Shown here: piece after piece, positions 56,296-64,000 of the stretch
How the letters are laid out: the number at the start of each line of letters is the position of its first letter
Position numbering within the stretch: position 1 is the stretch's first letter
Program-made: the position numbers and the translations under genes
Notes under the pieces: model-generated
The model's input: only the letters and a program-made list of their open reading frames with translations
Database searches by the model: none
Told to the model about the DNA's origin: nothing
Origin: Leclercia sp. AS011
GTDB lineage: Bacteria; Pseudomonadota; Gammaproteobacteria; Enterobacterales; Enterobacteriaceae
NCBI RefSeq assembly: GCF_037152535.1
Contig: NZ_JBBCMA010000001.1
Coordinates: 310,001 to 374,000 of the forward strand
Length of the DNA: 64,000 nt
Direction: 5' to 3'

Positions 56296-58266
56296 ATGTT
56301 TAGGTTGAATCCCTTCGTTCGGGGAGGGCTGTGTGCGTCTGCTCTGTCCCTGGCCCTGCCGGTTGTGGCGGCGGAATCTGGCGACACCCTGGTGGTGACC
56401 GCCTCGGCCAACGAGCAAAACCTGAAGGATGCCCCGGCCAGTATCAGCGTCATCACCCAGCAGGACCTGCAGCGCAAGCCGGTGCAGAACCTGAAGGATG
56501 TGTTAAAAGACGTGCCGGGCGTGCAATTAACTGACGAAGGGGACAACCGTAAGGGCGTCAGTATTCGCGGTCTGGACAGCAGCTACACGCTGATCCTGGT
56601 TGACGGCAAACGCGTCAACTCCCGCAACGCCGTTTTCCGCCATAACGACTTCGACCTCAACTGGGTGCCGGTTGACGCCATCGAACGTATCGAAGTGGTG
56701 CGCGGGCCGATGTCCTCGCTATACGGCTCCGACGCCCTGGGCGGCGTGGTTAACATCATCACCAAAAAGATCGGCCAGAAATGGACCGGCACCCTCACCG
56801 CCGACACCACCCTTCAGGAGCACCGCGACCGCGGCGATACTTACGGCGGCCAGTTCTATACCAGCGGCCCGCTGGTGGATGGCGTCCTCGGCCTGAAGGC
56901 CTTTGGCAGCCTGACGAAACGCGATAAGGACGATCCGCAGGAATCATCAACCAGCGCTACCGGGGAAACCCCGCGCATCGAGGGCTTTACCAGCCGCGAT
57001 GCCAACGTGGAATTTGCCTGGACTCCGAACGAGAACCACGATTTCACCGCGGGCTACGGCTTTGACCGTCAGGATCGTGATTCCGACTCGCTGGATCAGA
57101 ACCGCCTTGAGCGCCAGAACTACTCCCTGAGCCATAACGGCCGCTGGGGTGTGGGTAACAGCGAGCTGAAATTCTACGGCGAGAAGGTCGATAACAAGAA
57201 TCCGGGTAACAGCAACCCCATCACCTCTGAGAGCAACTCCGTTGACGGCAAATACGTTTTGCCGCTGGGCGAGATAAATCAGCTCCTGACCTTCGGCGGG
57301 GAATGGCGTCACGACAAGCTGAAGGATCCGGTGAACATCACCGGCGGTAGCAGCAGTACGACCTCGGCCAGCCAGTATGCGCTGTTCCTCGAGGACGAAT
57401 GGCGGATCTTCGAGCCGCTGGCCCTGACCACCGGCGTGCGTATGGATGACCATGAGACCTACGGCGACCACTGGAGCCCGCGTGCTTATCTGGTCTATAA
57501 CGCCACCGATACCCTGACGGTAAAAGGCGGCTGGGCAACAGCGTTCAAAGCGCCATCCCTGCTGCAGCTCAGCCCGGACTGGACCACCGGCTCCTGCCGT
57601 GGTGCCTGCGAAATCGTCGGTAGCCCGGATCTGAAGCCGGAAACCAGCGAAAGTTTCGAGCTGGGCCTCTACTACAACGGGGAGGAGGGCTGGTTAGAGG
57701 GCGTGCAGGGCAGCATTACCGCCTTCCAGAACGACGTGGATGACCGCATCAGCATCCTGCGCACGGCGAACGTTAACCAGGCGCAGGGCTATCCGAACTA
57801 TGTTGGACTGAATGCCGACGGCGAGCCGATTTTCCGCTACTACAACGTCAATAAGGCGCGTATCCGCGGTCTGGAGACCGAGGTTAAGTTCCCGATTGCC
57901 GAAGACTGGCGCATGACGCTGAATTACACCTATAACGATGGACGTGATATCAGCAACGGCGGGAACAAGCCGCTCTCCGAGCTGCCGTTCCATACCGCCA
58001 ACGGTACGCTGGACTGGCAGGCAAGCCAGGCGTGGTCCTTCTATGTGCAGGGGAATTATACCGGTGAGAAACGCACCGTCACCGATGGCGCAGCAACGCC
58101 GGGCGGTTACGTGGTGTGGAATACCGGTGGCGCATGGCAGGCCACGAAAAACGTCAAGCTGCGTGCGGGGGTGATGAACCTGCTGGATAAAGATCTCAGC
58201 CGTGACGACTACAGCTACACCGAAGAAGGGCGCCGTTACTTTATGGCGGTGGATTACCAGTTCTGA
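56296..58266 (+). CDS. cirA: CirA, TonB-dependent siderophore receptor (colicin I receptor)
   Basis: 656-residue outer-membrane receptor for catecholate siderophore breakdown products such as linear enterobactin units; also the colicin Ia/Ib receptor and a route for cefiderocol-type drugs. Signal peptide about 1-25 (VVAAESGD). The TonB box is DTLVVTAS. The plug domain spans to about 160 ([35 protein letters not shown]) and the 22-strand barrel follows, ending in Phe (MAVDYQF). A Fur box lies upstream. Transcribed alone, with REP units after the stop. Confidence 0.94.
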   Translation: MFRLNPFVRGGLCASALSLALPVVAAESGDTLVVTASANEQNLKDAPASISVITQQDLQRKPVQNLKDVLKDVPGVQLTDEGDNRKGVSIRGLDSSYTLILVDGKRVNSRNAVFRHNDFDLNWVPVDAIERIEVVRGPMSSLYGSDALGGVVNIITKKIGQKWTGTLTADTTLQEHRDRGDTYGGQFYTSGPLVDGVLGLKAFGSLTKRDKDDPQESSTSATGETPRIEGFTSRDANVEFAWTPNENHDFTAGYGFDRQDRDSDSLDQNRLERQNYSLSHNGRWGVGNSELKFYGEKVDNKNPGNSNPITSESNSVDGKYVLPLGEINQLLTFGGEWRHDKLKDPVNITGGSSSTTSASQYALFLEDEWRIFEPLALTTGVRMDDHETYGDHWSPRAYLVYNATDTLTVKGGWATAFKAPSLLQLSPDWTTGSCRGACEIVGSPDLKPETSESFELGLYYNGEEGWLEGVQGSITAFQNDVDDRISILRTANVNQAQGYPNYVGLNADGEPIFRYYNVNKARIRGLETEVKFPIAEDWRMTLNYTYNDGRDISNGGNKPLSELPFHTANGTLDWQASQAWSFYVQGNYTGEKRTVTDGAATPGGYVVWNTGGAWQATKNVKLRAGVMNLLDKDLSRDDYSYTEEGRRYFMAVDYQF

Positions 58267-58276
58267 TAGTGGGTTT

Positions 58277-58390
58277 GCCGGGGGCGCTGCGCTTGCCCGG
58301 CCTACGGGTTCGGTGCGGTCTGTTGCCCGGCCTACGGACTACCGGCTGGTGGGGTTTTGTAGGCCCGGTAAGCGAAGCGCCACCGGGCAT
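58277..58390. repeat. Cluster of REP-type palindromes between cirA and fghA
   Basis: About 58277-58305 (GCCGGGGGCGCTGCGCTTGC...CGGCCTAC), a truncated copy at about 58323-58337 (GTTGCCCGGCCTACGG), and a full inverted copy at 58359-58390 (GTAGGCCCGGTAAGCG...CACCGGGCA). Together they form a BIME in a convergent gap without a standard terminator. Confidence 0.8.
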
Positions 58391-58401
58391 GAAGCTGGCA
58401 C

Positions 58402-59238
58402 TTACTTCAACAACTGCTGCGCATGGAAGCGCAGATGATCTTCAATAAACGACGCAATAAAGTAATAGCTGTGATCGTAGCCTGGCTGGATGCGTAACGT
58501 CAGCGGCCAGTCCTTCTGGCGTGCGGCTTCCGCCAGTACTGCCGGCTGTAACTGGCTGGCGAGGAACTGGTCCGCATCACCCTGATCGATAAGCGTCGGG
58601 ATCGCCTGGTCCGGCTGGCTGGCCAGCATCAGCGCGCAGCTGTCCCACGCTTGCCAGGTCCCGGCATCCTCACCCAGGTAATTCGTGAAGGCTTTCTGCC
58701 CCCATGGCACCTGGGACGGGTTCACGATTGGCGCAAAGGCCGACACGCTGACGTATTTCCCCGGATTTTTCAGCGCCATCACCAGCGCACCGTGGCCGCC
58801 CATGGAGTGGCCGCTGATGGCACAGCGATCGGCTACCGCGAACTCCGCCTGGATCAGCGCCGGTAGCTCATCGCGCAGATAATCGTACATCCGGTAATGC
58901 TGCGCCCAGGGTTGCTGGGTGGCATTCAGGTAGAACCCGGCACCTTTGCCCAGGTCGTAACCGGCATCGTCCGCTACCTCATCCCCGCGCGGGCTGGTAT
59001 CGGGCATCACCAGGGCGATCCCTAACTCTGCCGCCACCCGCTGGGCACCCGCCTTGGTGGTGAAGTTCTCATCGTTGCAGGTCAGGCCGGAGAGCCAGTA
59101 CAGCACCGGCGGTTTTGCCCCACCGGTAGTCGGGGGCAGAAAGATACTGAACGTCATCGCGCAGTTCAGCACCGCGGAGTCGTGACGCCAGCGCTGCTGT
59201 CGACCTTCAAAACAGTGGTGCTCTTCGAGCAGTTCCAT
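58402..59238 (-). CDS. yeiG: S-formylglutathione hydrolase (YeiG)
   Basis: Hydrolyses S-formylglutathione to formate and glutathione in formaldehyde detoxification. The 278-residue esterase D family protein has the nucleophile Ser in [11 protein letters not shown], Asp in [11 protein letters not shown] and His in [12 protein letters not shown]. coli has a second paralogue, FrmB, elsewhere. Located after cirA, as in E. coli. Confidence 0.94.
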   Translation of the reverse strand: MELLEEHHCFEGRQQRWRHDSAVLNCAMTFSIFLPPTTGGAKPPVLYWLSGLTCNDENFTTKAGAQRVAAELGIALVMPDTSPRGDEVADDAGYDLGKGAGFYLNATQQPWAQHYRMYDYLRDELPALIQAEFAVADRCAISGHSMGGHGALVMALKNPGKYVSVSAFAPIVNPSQVPWGQKAFTNYLGEDAGTWQAWDSCALMLASQPDQAIPTLIDQGDADQFLASQLQPAVLAEAARQKDWPLTLRIQPGYDHSYYFIASFIEDHLRFHAQQLLK

Positions 59239-59379
59239 GCAGGGCTCCTTCAGGAAGGTTGTATAAAGAGATGAAGGTCATAATACAGATAATTCAATAA
59301 CGAGTGAGTAACTTTCACTTCCGCATTAACCACATATCCTGCATCATGAATTTACGAAACTTTAACAACTGGAGTGGTC

Positions 59380-60513
59380 ATGGCGCTGCGTATCGCGCTC
59401 AGCGGATTTGTGGTTCTGGTGGTGGCGATGGGAATAGGGCGCTTTGCCTTTACCCCGCAGGTGCCGCTGATGATTGCGGCAGGGCAACTGACTCTGACCA
59501 GCGCCGGGCTGGTGGCGGCAATGAACTACCTCGGCTATCTGGTGGGGGCCTGGGATGCCATGCGAGCGCACCGGTTTGTCGAGGGCCGTCTGTGGCTGGG
59601 GATTGTGGGCGCGGTGGCGCTGACCCTGCTCTCAGCCGTTGCGGATAACGCCATCGTCCACGGGCTGCTGCGGTTTGTGATTGGCTGCATGAGCGGCTGG
59701 TCGATGGTGCTGGTGGCCGCCTGGACCAACGAGCGGCTGGCCCATTTCGGCAAGCCGGGCCTGAGCGCTGCGGTCTTCGCCGGGCCGGGGGCGGGGATCA
59801 CCATCAGCGGTCTGCTGGCGGTGTGGATCCAGGCGCACGGGCTGTCGGCCAGCGCCGCCTGGCAAATCTACGGCGTGCTGGCGCTGGTGCTGATCGCGCT
59901 GGTGGCCCGCTACCTGCCGCGTGCCGGGCAGCTGCATCGCCCGGGCACCACCCCGGAGCCGCTGACCCTGACCCGCGATCTGCGGCGTCTGGTCTGGAGC
60001 TACAGCCTCGCCGGGTTTGGCTACATCCTCCCGGCGACCTTTTTGTCGCAGATGGCGGCGCTGCGCTTTCCGGGTAGCGCGTTTGCTCAGTTTGTCTGGC
60101 CGGTTTTCGGCGTGGCCTCGGTGCTGGGCATTGCCCTGAGTATCGCCCTGCGCCATGTCTCTACTTCAAACCGCAGGCTGGCGCTGGTGCTCTGGCTGCA
60201 GGCGGTGGGGGTGATTGCCGCCTGGCTGTTGCCGGGGATGGCCGGTCTGGTGACAGGTGCGCTGCTGGTCGGCGGCGGATTTTTATGTGCGGTGCAGCTC
60301 TCGTTGCTCTACGGGCGCGAGCTGGCACCGAATCACACGCGGTACATGGCCGGGTTACTCACTACTGGCTATGCGGTCGGGCAGTTGATTGGCCCGATGA
60401 CCTCGGCGTTGTCGAGCTGGCTCACCCATCAGCTGGAGCCCGCTCTGGGCCTTGCGGGTATCGCCCTTTTGGTGGCGGGCGGGCTGGTCTGGCAGCGTCA
60501 GGTTGAAAGGTAA
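59380..60513 (+). CDS. YbfB/YjiJ-family MFS transporter
   Basis: 377-residue protein with about 12 helices. The MGIGRFAFTPQVPLMI and AAMNYLGYLVGAW blocks near the start are typical of the YbfB/YjiJ MFS group, and FGYILPATFLSQMAA marks the second half. No substrate is known for this group. In E. coli yeiG and folE are neighbours, so this gene is a local insertion. The ATG at 59380 was chosen over GTG 59374, since GGAG sits correctly before the ATG. Confidence 0.85.
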   Translation: MALRIALSGFVVLVVAMGIGRFAFTPQVPLMIAAGQLTLTSAGLVAAMNYLGYLVGAWDAMRAHRFVEGRLWLGIVGAVALTLLSAVADNAIVHGLLRFVIGCMSGWSMVLVAAWTNERLAHFGKPGLSAAVFAGPGAGITISGLLAVWIQAHGLSASAAWQIYGVLALVLIALVARYLPRAGQLHRPGTTPEPLTLTRDLRRLVWSYSLAGFGYILPATFLSQMAALRFPGSAFAQFVWPVFGVASVLGIALSIALRHVSTSNRRLALVLWLQAVGVIAAWLLPGMAGLVTGALLVGGGFLCAVQLSLLYGRELAPNHTRYMAGLLTTGYAVGQLIGPMTSALSSWLTHQLEPALGLAGIALLVAGGLVWQRQVER

Positions 60514-60630
60514 CGGCAATTGGAATAATTATCGCGGTGAATACTGGATTATGCTCGCCGCCTCACGCACAATGAGTGCACATTTTGCCCCACGGAGGGC
60601 AGAAGAGCACCGCACCTGCAGGAGAAAAGA

Positions 60631-61299
60631 ATGTCATCAATGAGTAAAGAAGCAGCTCTCGTCCACGAAGCGCTGGTTGCACACGGTCTCGAAACCCCGT
60701 TGCGTCCACCGGTTCAGGATCTGGACAACGAAACGCGTAAACGTCTTATTTCCGGGCATATGACCGAAATCATGCAGCTGCTGAATCTCGATTTGAGCGA
60801 TGACAGTCTGATGGAGACCCCACGCCGCATCGCCAAAATGTATGTCGATGAGATTTTCTCCGGGCTTGATTACGCGAACTTCCCGAAAATCACCGTCATT
60901 GAAAACAAAATGAAGGTGGATGAGATGGTGACGGTACGTGATATCACCCTGACCAGCACCTGTGAACACCACTTTGTGACCATCGATGGCAAAGCGACCG
61001 TGGCCTATATTCCAAAAGACGCGGTCATTGGTCTGTCGAAGATTAACCGCATCGTGCAGTTCTTTGCCCAGCGTCCGCAGGTGCAGGAGCGTTTAACCCA
61101 GCAGATCCTTATCGCGCTGCAAACGCTGCTTGGTACCAACAACGTGGCGGTATCCATTGACGCGGTGCATTACTGCGTGAAAGCGCGCGGCATTCGCGAT
61201 GCCACCAGCGCCACCACCACCACCTCGCTGGGCGGCCTGTTTAAATCCAGCCAGAACACCCGTCAGGAGTTCCTGCGCGCCGTGCGTCACCACGACTGA
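60631..61299 (+). CDS. folE: FolE, GTP cyclohydrolase I
   Basis: Converts GTP to 7,8-dihydroneopterin triphosphate and formate, the first step of folate synthesis. The 222-residue enzyme has the zinc ligands in [12 protein letters not shown] and in [10 protein letters not shown], and the conserved [10 protein letters not shown]. Zn-dependent type IA. RBS AGGAG lies upstream. 19 bp before yeiB, so the two are likely co-transcribed. Confidence 0.98.
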   Translation: MSSMSKEAALVHEALVAHGLETPLRPPVQDLDNETRKRLISGHMTEIMQLLNLDLSDDSLMETPRRIAKMYVDEIFSGLDYANFPKITVIENKMKVDEMVTVRDITLTSTCEHHFVTIDGKATVAYIPKDAVIGLSKINRIVQFFAQRPQVQERLTQQILIALQTLLGTNNVAVSIDAVHYCVKARGIRDATSATTTTSLGGLFKSSQNTRQEFLRAVRHHD

Positions 61300-61318
61300 T
61301 CGTCAGGGCAGAATAGAC

Positions 61319-62476
61319 ATGGAAAGAAATGTCACGCTGGATTTCGTTCGTGGCGTCGCTATTCTGGGTATTCTGCTACTCAATATAAGCGGCTTCGGTC
61401 TGCCGAAAGCCGCTTACCTTAATCCCGCCTGGTATGGCGATATTACCCTCAGCGACGCCTGGACATGGGCGGTGCTGGATCTGTTCGCCCAGGTTAAATT
61501 CCTCACCCTGTTTGCTCTGCTGTTCGGAGCCGGTCTTCAGCTGCTGCTGAAACGCGGTAAACGCTGGATCCAGGCCCGCCTGTCGCTGTTGGTCCTGCTC
61601 GGGTTTATTCATGGTCTGCTGTTCTGGGACGGCGATATTCTGCTGGCCTACGGGCTGGTGGGGCTCATCTGCTGGCGCATCATCCGCGATGCGCAGGATA
61701 TCAAAAATCTCTTCAATACTGGCGTGGTGCTGTTCATCATCGGCGTCGCCATCCTGCTGCTGCTGGGCGTGATATCGGGCGGCTCCACCAATCGCTCCTG
61801 GGTGCCGGACGCCGCCAACCTGCAGTATGAGCAGTACTGGAAGCTGGGCGGGGGGATGGAGGCCATCAGCAACCGCGCCGATATGATTGGTAACAGCCTG
61901 CTGGCGCTTGGGGCGCAATACGGCTGGCAGCTGGCGGGAATGATGCTGATCGGCGCTGCGCTGATGCGTACCGGCTGGCTGAAAGGCGAGTTTAGCCTGC
62001 GTCACTACCGGCGTACCGGGCTGTGGCTGGTGCTGCTCGGCCTGGCGATTAATCTCCCGGCGGTGATCGCCCAGTGGTATGTCAGCTGGGACTACCGCTG
62101 GTGTGCGTTTCTGTTACAGGCCCCGCGCGAACTGAGCGCACCCTTTCAGACCATCGGCTATGCTGCGCTGATATACGGCTTCTGGCCGCAGCTCTGCCGT
62201 TTCCGGCTGGTGATGGCGATAGCCTGCGTCGGGCGCATGGCGCTCAGCAATTACCTTCTCCAGACGCTGATCTGCACTACATTGTTCTACCACCTCGGCC
62301 TGTTTATGCATTTTGATCGCCTGCAGCTGTTGGGCTTCGTCCTGCCCATCTGGCTGGTGAATATTCTGTTCTCCGTTTTCTGGCTGCGTCATTTCCGCCA
62401 GGGGCCGCTGGAGTGGCTGTGGCGACAATTGACCGCACGTGCTGCAGGGGTTTCATTAAGTAATACATCCGGATAA
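61319..62476 (+). CDS. yeiB: YeiB, DUF418 membrane protein
   Basis: 385-residue inner-membrane protein with about 10 helices. The start MERNVTLDFVRGVAILGILLLNI and the C-terminal DUF418 block (GRMALSNYLLQTLICTTLFY) are typical. Function unknown; a transport role has been guessed. Paired with folE in enterobacteria. The longer open frame overlapping folE was rejected. Confidence 0.93.
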   Translation: MERNVTLDFVRGVAILGILLLNISGFGLPKAAYLNPAWYGDITLSDAWTWAVLDLFAQVKFLTLFALLFGAGLQLLLKRGKRWIQARLSLLVLLGFIHGLLFWDGDILLAYGLVGLICWRIIRDAQDIKNLFNTGVVLFIIGVAILLLLGVISGGSTNRSWVPDAANLQYEQYWKLGGGMEAISNRADMIGNSLLALGAQYGWQLAGMMLIGAALMRTGWLKGEFSLRHYRRTGLWLVLLGLAINLPAVIAQWYVSWDYRWCAFLLQAPRELSAPFQTIGYAALIYGFWPQLCRFRLVMAIACVGRMALSNYLLQTLICTTLFYHLGLFMHFDRLQLLGFVLPIWLVNILFSVFWLRHFRQGPLEWLWRQLTARAAGVSLSNTSG

Positions 62477-62506
62477 CGATCTGGATCACAATCATTAACA
62501 AAACGG

Positions 62507-62522
62507 ATGTAACCGTTTTCAT
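62507..62522. promoter_or_regulatory. GalS/GalR operator in front of galS
   Basis: ATGTAACCGTTTTCAT fits the gal consensus gTGkAAnCGnTTnCAc. Supports galS autoregulation. Confidence 0.8.
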
Positions 62523-62525
62523 CCT

Positions 62526-62541
62526 TGTGAGCTTCTTCACG
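62526..62541. promoter_or_regulatory. CRP site in front of galS
   Basis: TGTGAGCTTCTTCACG fits TGTGA-N6-TCACA with one mismatch, 3 bp from the gal operator. Confidence 0.75.
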
Positions 62542-62631
62542 TAGTCCTCCCTCTCTCGCTGCCAGAATAGTCACCTTGCTAAACACAGGGGGTGTCTGTG
62601 AGTTGCTGCAATCTAAATAAGGGTGGTGAAT

Positions 62632-63654
62632 ATGATCACCATTCGTGACGTCGCGCGTCAGGCGGGCGTTTCTGTCGCCACCGTTTCCCGGGTCCTCAAC
62701 AACAGCGCGCTGGTCAGTCCGGAGACGCGCGAGAGCGTGATGAAAGCCGTCACCGCGCTGGGCTACCGGCCAAACGCTAACGCTCAGGCGCTGGCAACCC
62801 AGGTCAGCGACACCATCGGCGTGGTGGTGATGGACGTGTCGGATGCCTTCTTTGGTGCCCTGGTGAAAGCCGTAGACATGGTCGCCCAGGAGCACCAGAA
62901 AAACGTGCTGATCGGCAACAGCTATCACGAGGCGGAAAAAGAGCGTAACGCCATTGAGGTGCTGATTCGTCAGCGCTGTAACGCCCTGATCGTCCACTCA
63001 AAAGCCTTAAGCGATGAGGAGCTGTCGGCCCTGATGGAGCAGATCCCCGGCATGGTGCTGATCAACCGCATCGTGCCCGGCTATGCCCACCGCTGCGTCT
63101 GCCTTGATAACGTCAGCGGCGCGATGATGGCGACGCGGATGCTGGTGAATAACGGACATCAACGCATCGGCTATCTTGCTTCAAGCCACCGCATTGAAGA
63201 TGACGAAATGCGGCGTGAAGGCTGGCAGAAAGCGTTACTGGAGCAGGGCATTACCGCCTCGGACAGCTGGATCGGCACCGGCGCGCCGGACATGCAGGGC
63301 GGGGAGGCGGCTATGGTGGAGCTGCTTGGCCGCAACCTGCAGCTGACCGCGGTCTTTGCCTATAACGACAGCATGGCCGCAGGCGCGCTGACGGCATTGA
63401 AGGACAACGGCATTGCGGTGCCACAGCATCTGTCATTGATTGGTTTCGATGATATTCCGATTGCCCGTTACACGGACCCGCAGCTGACCACGGTGCGCTA
63501 CCCGATCGCCTCGATGGCCCGGCTGGCCACGGAGCTGGCGTTACAGGGTGCCGCAGGGAAGCTGGATATCTCCGCAACCCACTGTTTCATGCCGACTTTA
63601 GTGCGTCGCCATTCGGTTGCCATTCGGCAAATTGTGGCGCCGATCACTAACTAA
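62632..63654 (+). CDS. galS: GalS, LacI-family isorepressor of the mgl regulon
   Basis: 340-residue LacI-family repressor that responds to galactose and fucose and controls mglBAC, galP and itself. The HTH is [24 protein letters not shown]. The effector core has [16 protein letters not shown] and [23 protein letters not shown]. Length is close to E. coli (346). The upstream gap carries both a gal operator and a CRP site. Confidence 0.96.
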   Translation: MITIRDVARQAGVSVATVSRVLNNSALVSPETRESVMKAVTALGYRPNANAQALATQVSDTIGVVVMDVSDAFFGALVKAVDMVAQEHQKNVLIGNSYHEAEKERNAIEVLIRQRCNALIVHSKALSDEELSALMEQIPGMVLINRIVPGYAHRCVCLDNVSGAMMATRMLVNNGHQRIGYLASSHRIEDDEMRREGWQKALLEQGITASDSWIGTGAPDMQGGEAAMVELLGRNLQLTAVFAYNDSMAAGALTALKDNGIAVPQHLSLIGFDDIPIARYTDPQLTTVRYPIASMARLATELALQGAAGKLDISATHCFMPTLVRRHSVAIRQIVAPITN

Positions 63655-63666
63655 TAATCAGCGGTG

Positions 63667-63682
63667 ATGTAACCGTTTTCAA
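63667..63682. promoter_or_regulatory. GalS/GalR operator in front of mglB
   Basis: ATGTAACCGTTTTCAA fits the gal consensus and is nearly the same as the one before galS. Confidence 0.82.
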
Positions 63683-63684
63683 TT

Positions 63685-63700
63685 TGTGAGTAAATTCACA
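63685..63700. promoter_or_regulatory. CRP site in front of mglB
   Basis: TGTGAGTAAATTCACA matches TGTGA-N6-TCACA exactly. It is 2 bp from the gal operator and predicts a start about 40 bp on, leaving a leader of about 200 bases. Confidence 0.88.
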
Positions 63701-63945
63701 GTAAGTTAACAATGCGCTGTCTATGATGTCAGCGTTTTAGTGACTGAAACGCTATGTAACGGTGAATAATCACTTTCACTATAGCCAGGGCACGTTAAAC
63801 ATCCAAAAAAACGCATTCTGGAGCGTTACCGACCAAGGAAGATAGAAATTTTATAAGTGGACTTCGGCCGGCATTAACGTTTCCTTAACACTTGCCCGCC
63901 GATCGTTATTCACACGAACTACCCTGCATAAAAACCGGAGATATC

Positions 63946-64000
63946 ATGAATAAGAAGGTGTTGACTCTGTCTGCTCTTATGGCAAGCATGCTTTTTGGTG
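63946..64000 (+). CDS. mglB: MglB, galactose-binding protein, first 18 codons (3' end outside window)
   Basis: Only the signal peptide start is present: MNKKVLTLSALMASMLFG, one residue different from E. coli MglB in this stretch. MglB is the periplasmic D-galactose/D-glucose binding protein of MglABC and a chemoreceptor ligand carrier. The RBS CCGGAG lies 8 bp before the ATG. Position after galS matches E. coli. Confidence 0.93.
   Translation, partial: MNKKVLTLSALMASMLFG

Noticed and set aside
1..64000. CRISPR array, prophage, insertion sequence or defence island
   Set aside because: No regularly spaced repeats, transposase, integrase, phage structural or defence-type genes were seen; the gene content is core metabolism, envelope and transport.

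Overview
The window is a chromosomal stretch of a gammaproteobacterium of the family Enterobacteriaceae. Nearly every gene has a recognisable Escherichia coli counterpart of almost the same length, and the order follows the E. coli 47-49 min region (rcsC to mglB). The moderately high GC content, REP-type repeats and locus-specific extra genes suggest an Enterobacter/Lelliottia/Leclercia/Kosakonia-like genome. The genus cannot be fixed from this sequence alone.

Layout. 1-4.2 kb: Rcs envelope-stress phosphorelay (end of rcsC, convergent with rcsD-rcsB). 4.2-6.1 kb: the regulatory RNA micF and porin gene ompC, with OmpR boxes between them. 6.2-10.8 kb: apbE, the adaptive alkylation-response pair ada-alkB with an Ada box, and exporter yojI. 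10.9-13.5 kb: mgtE and a SulP anion transporter with overlapping 3' ends, absent here in E. coli. 13.8-16 kb: mqo and ecotin. 16.1-19.1 kb: three genes (small membrane protein, MFS transporter, secreted DUF1996 protein) where E. coli carries nap, ccm and narP. 19.1-27.4 kb: tRNA-Pro(GGG), yejM/L/K, rplY, radD, rsuA, bcr, yejG. 27.4-36.5 kb: yejABEF peptide importer, pdeN, mepS, lpxT. 36.5-41.6 kb: yeiR, yeiQ, an extra uxuA, the EF-P-like yeiP and yeiW. 41.6-46.9 kb: setB and the Cra-controlled fruBKA operon. 47.2-51.5 kb: pseudouridine catabolism (psuK-psuG-psuT) convergent with yeiI. 51.5-58.3 kb: nfo, yeiH, yeiE, lysP, cirA. 58.4-64 kb: fghA, an extra YbfB-type MFS gene, folE, yeiB, galS and the first codons of mglB.

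How genes work together. RcsC/RcsD/RcsB form one phosphorelay. OmpR boxes and MicF link porin regulation. Ada and AlkB repair alkylated DNA, and Nfo repairs abasic sites. FruA/FruB/FruK take up fructose and convert it to fructose-1,6-bisphosphate. PsuT/PsuK/PsuG take up and split pseudouridine. GalS and CRP sites recur in front of both galS and mglB. YeiQ and the neighbouring UxuA could together carry out the fructuronate-mannonate-KDG steps.

The window is mostly conserved core genome and holds no CRISPR array, prophage, insertion sequence or defence island that I can see. The points most worth following are: a 15-bp perfect hairpin that buries the nfo ribosome-binding site; an HTH-PfkB paralogue of PsuK (YeiI) with an altered GAGD motif next to the psu operon; a long inverted repeat in front of psuK; the uxuA-yeiQ pairing under a UxuR/ExuR-like operator; and the DUF1996 plus DNRLRE-like secreted protein at the nap/ccm site.
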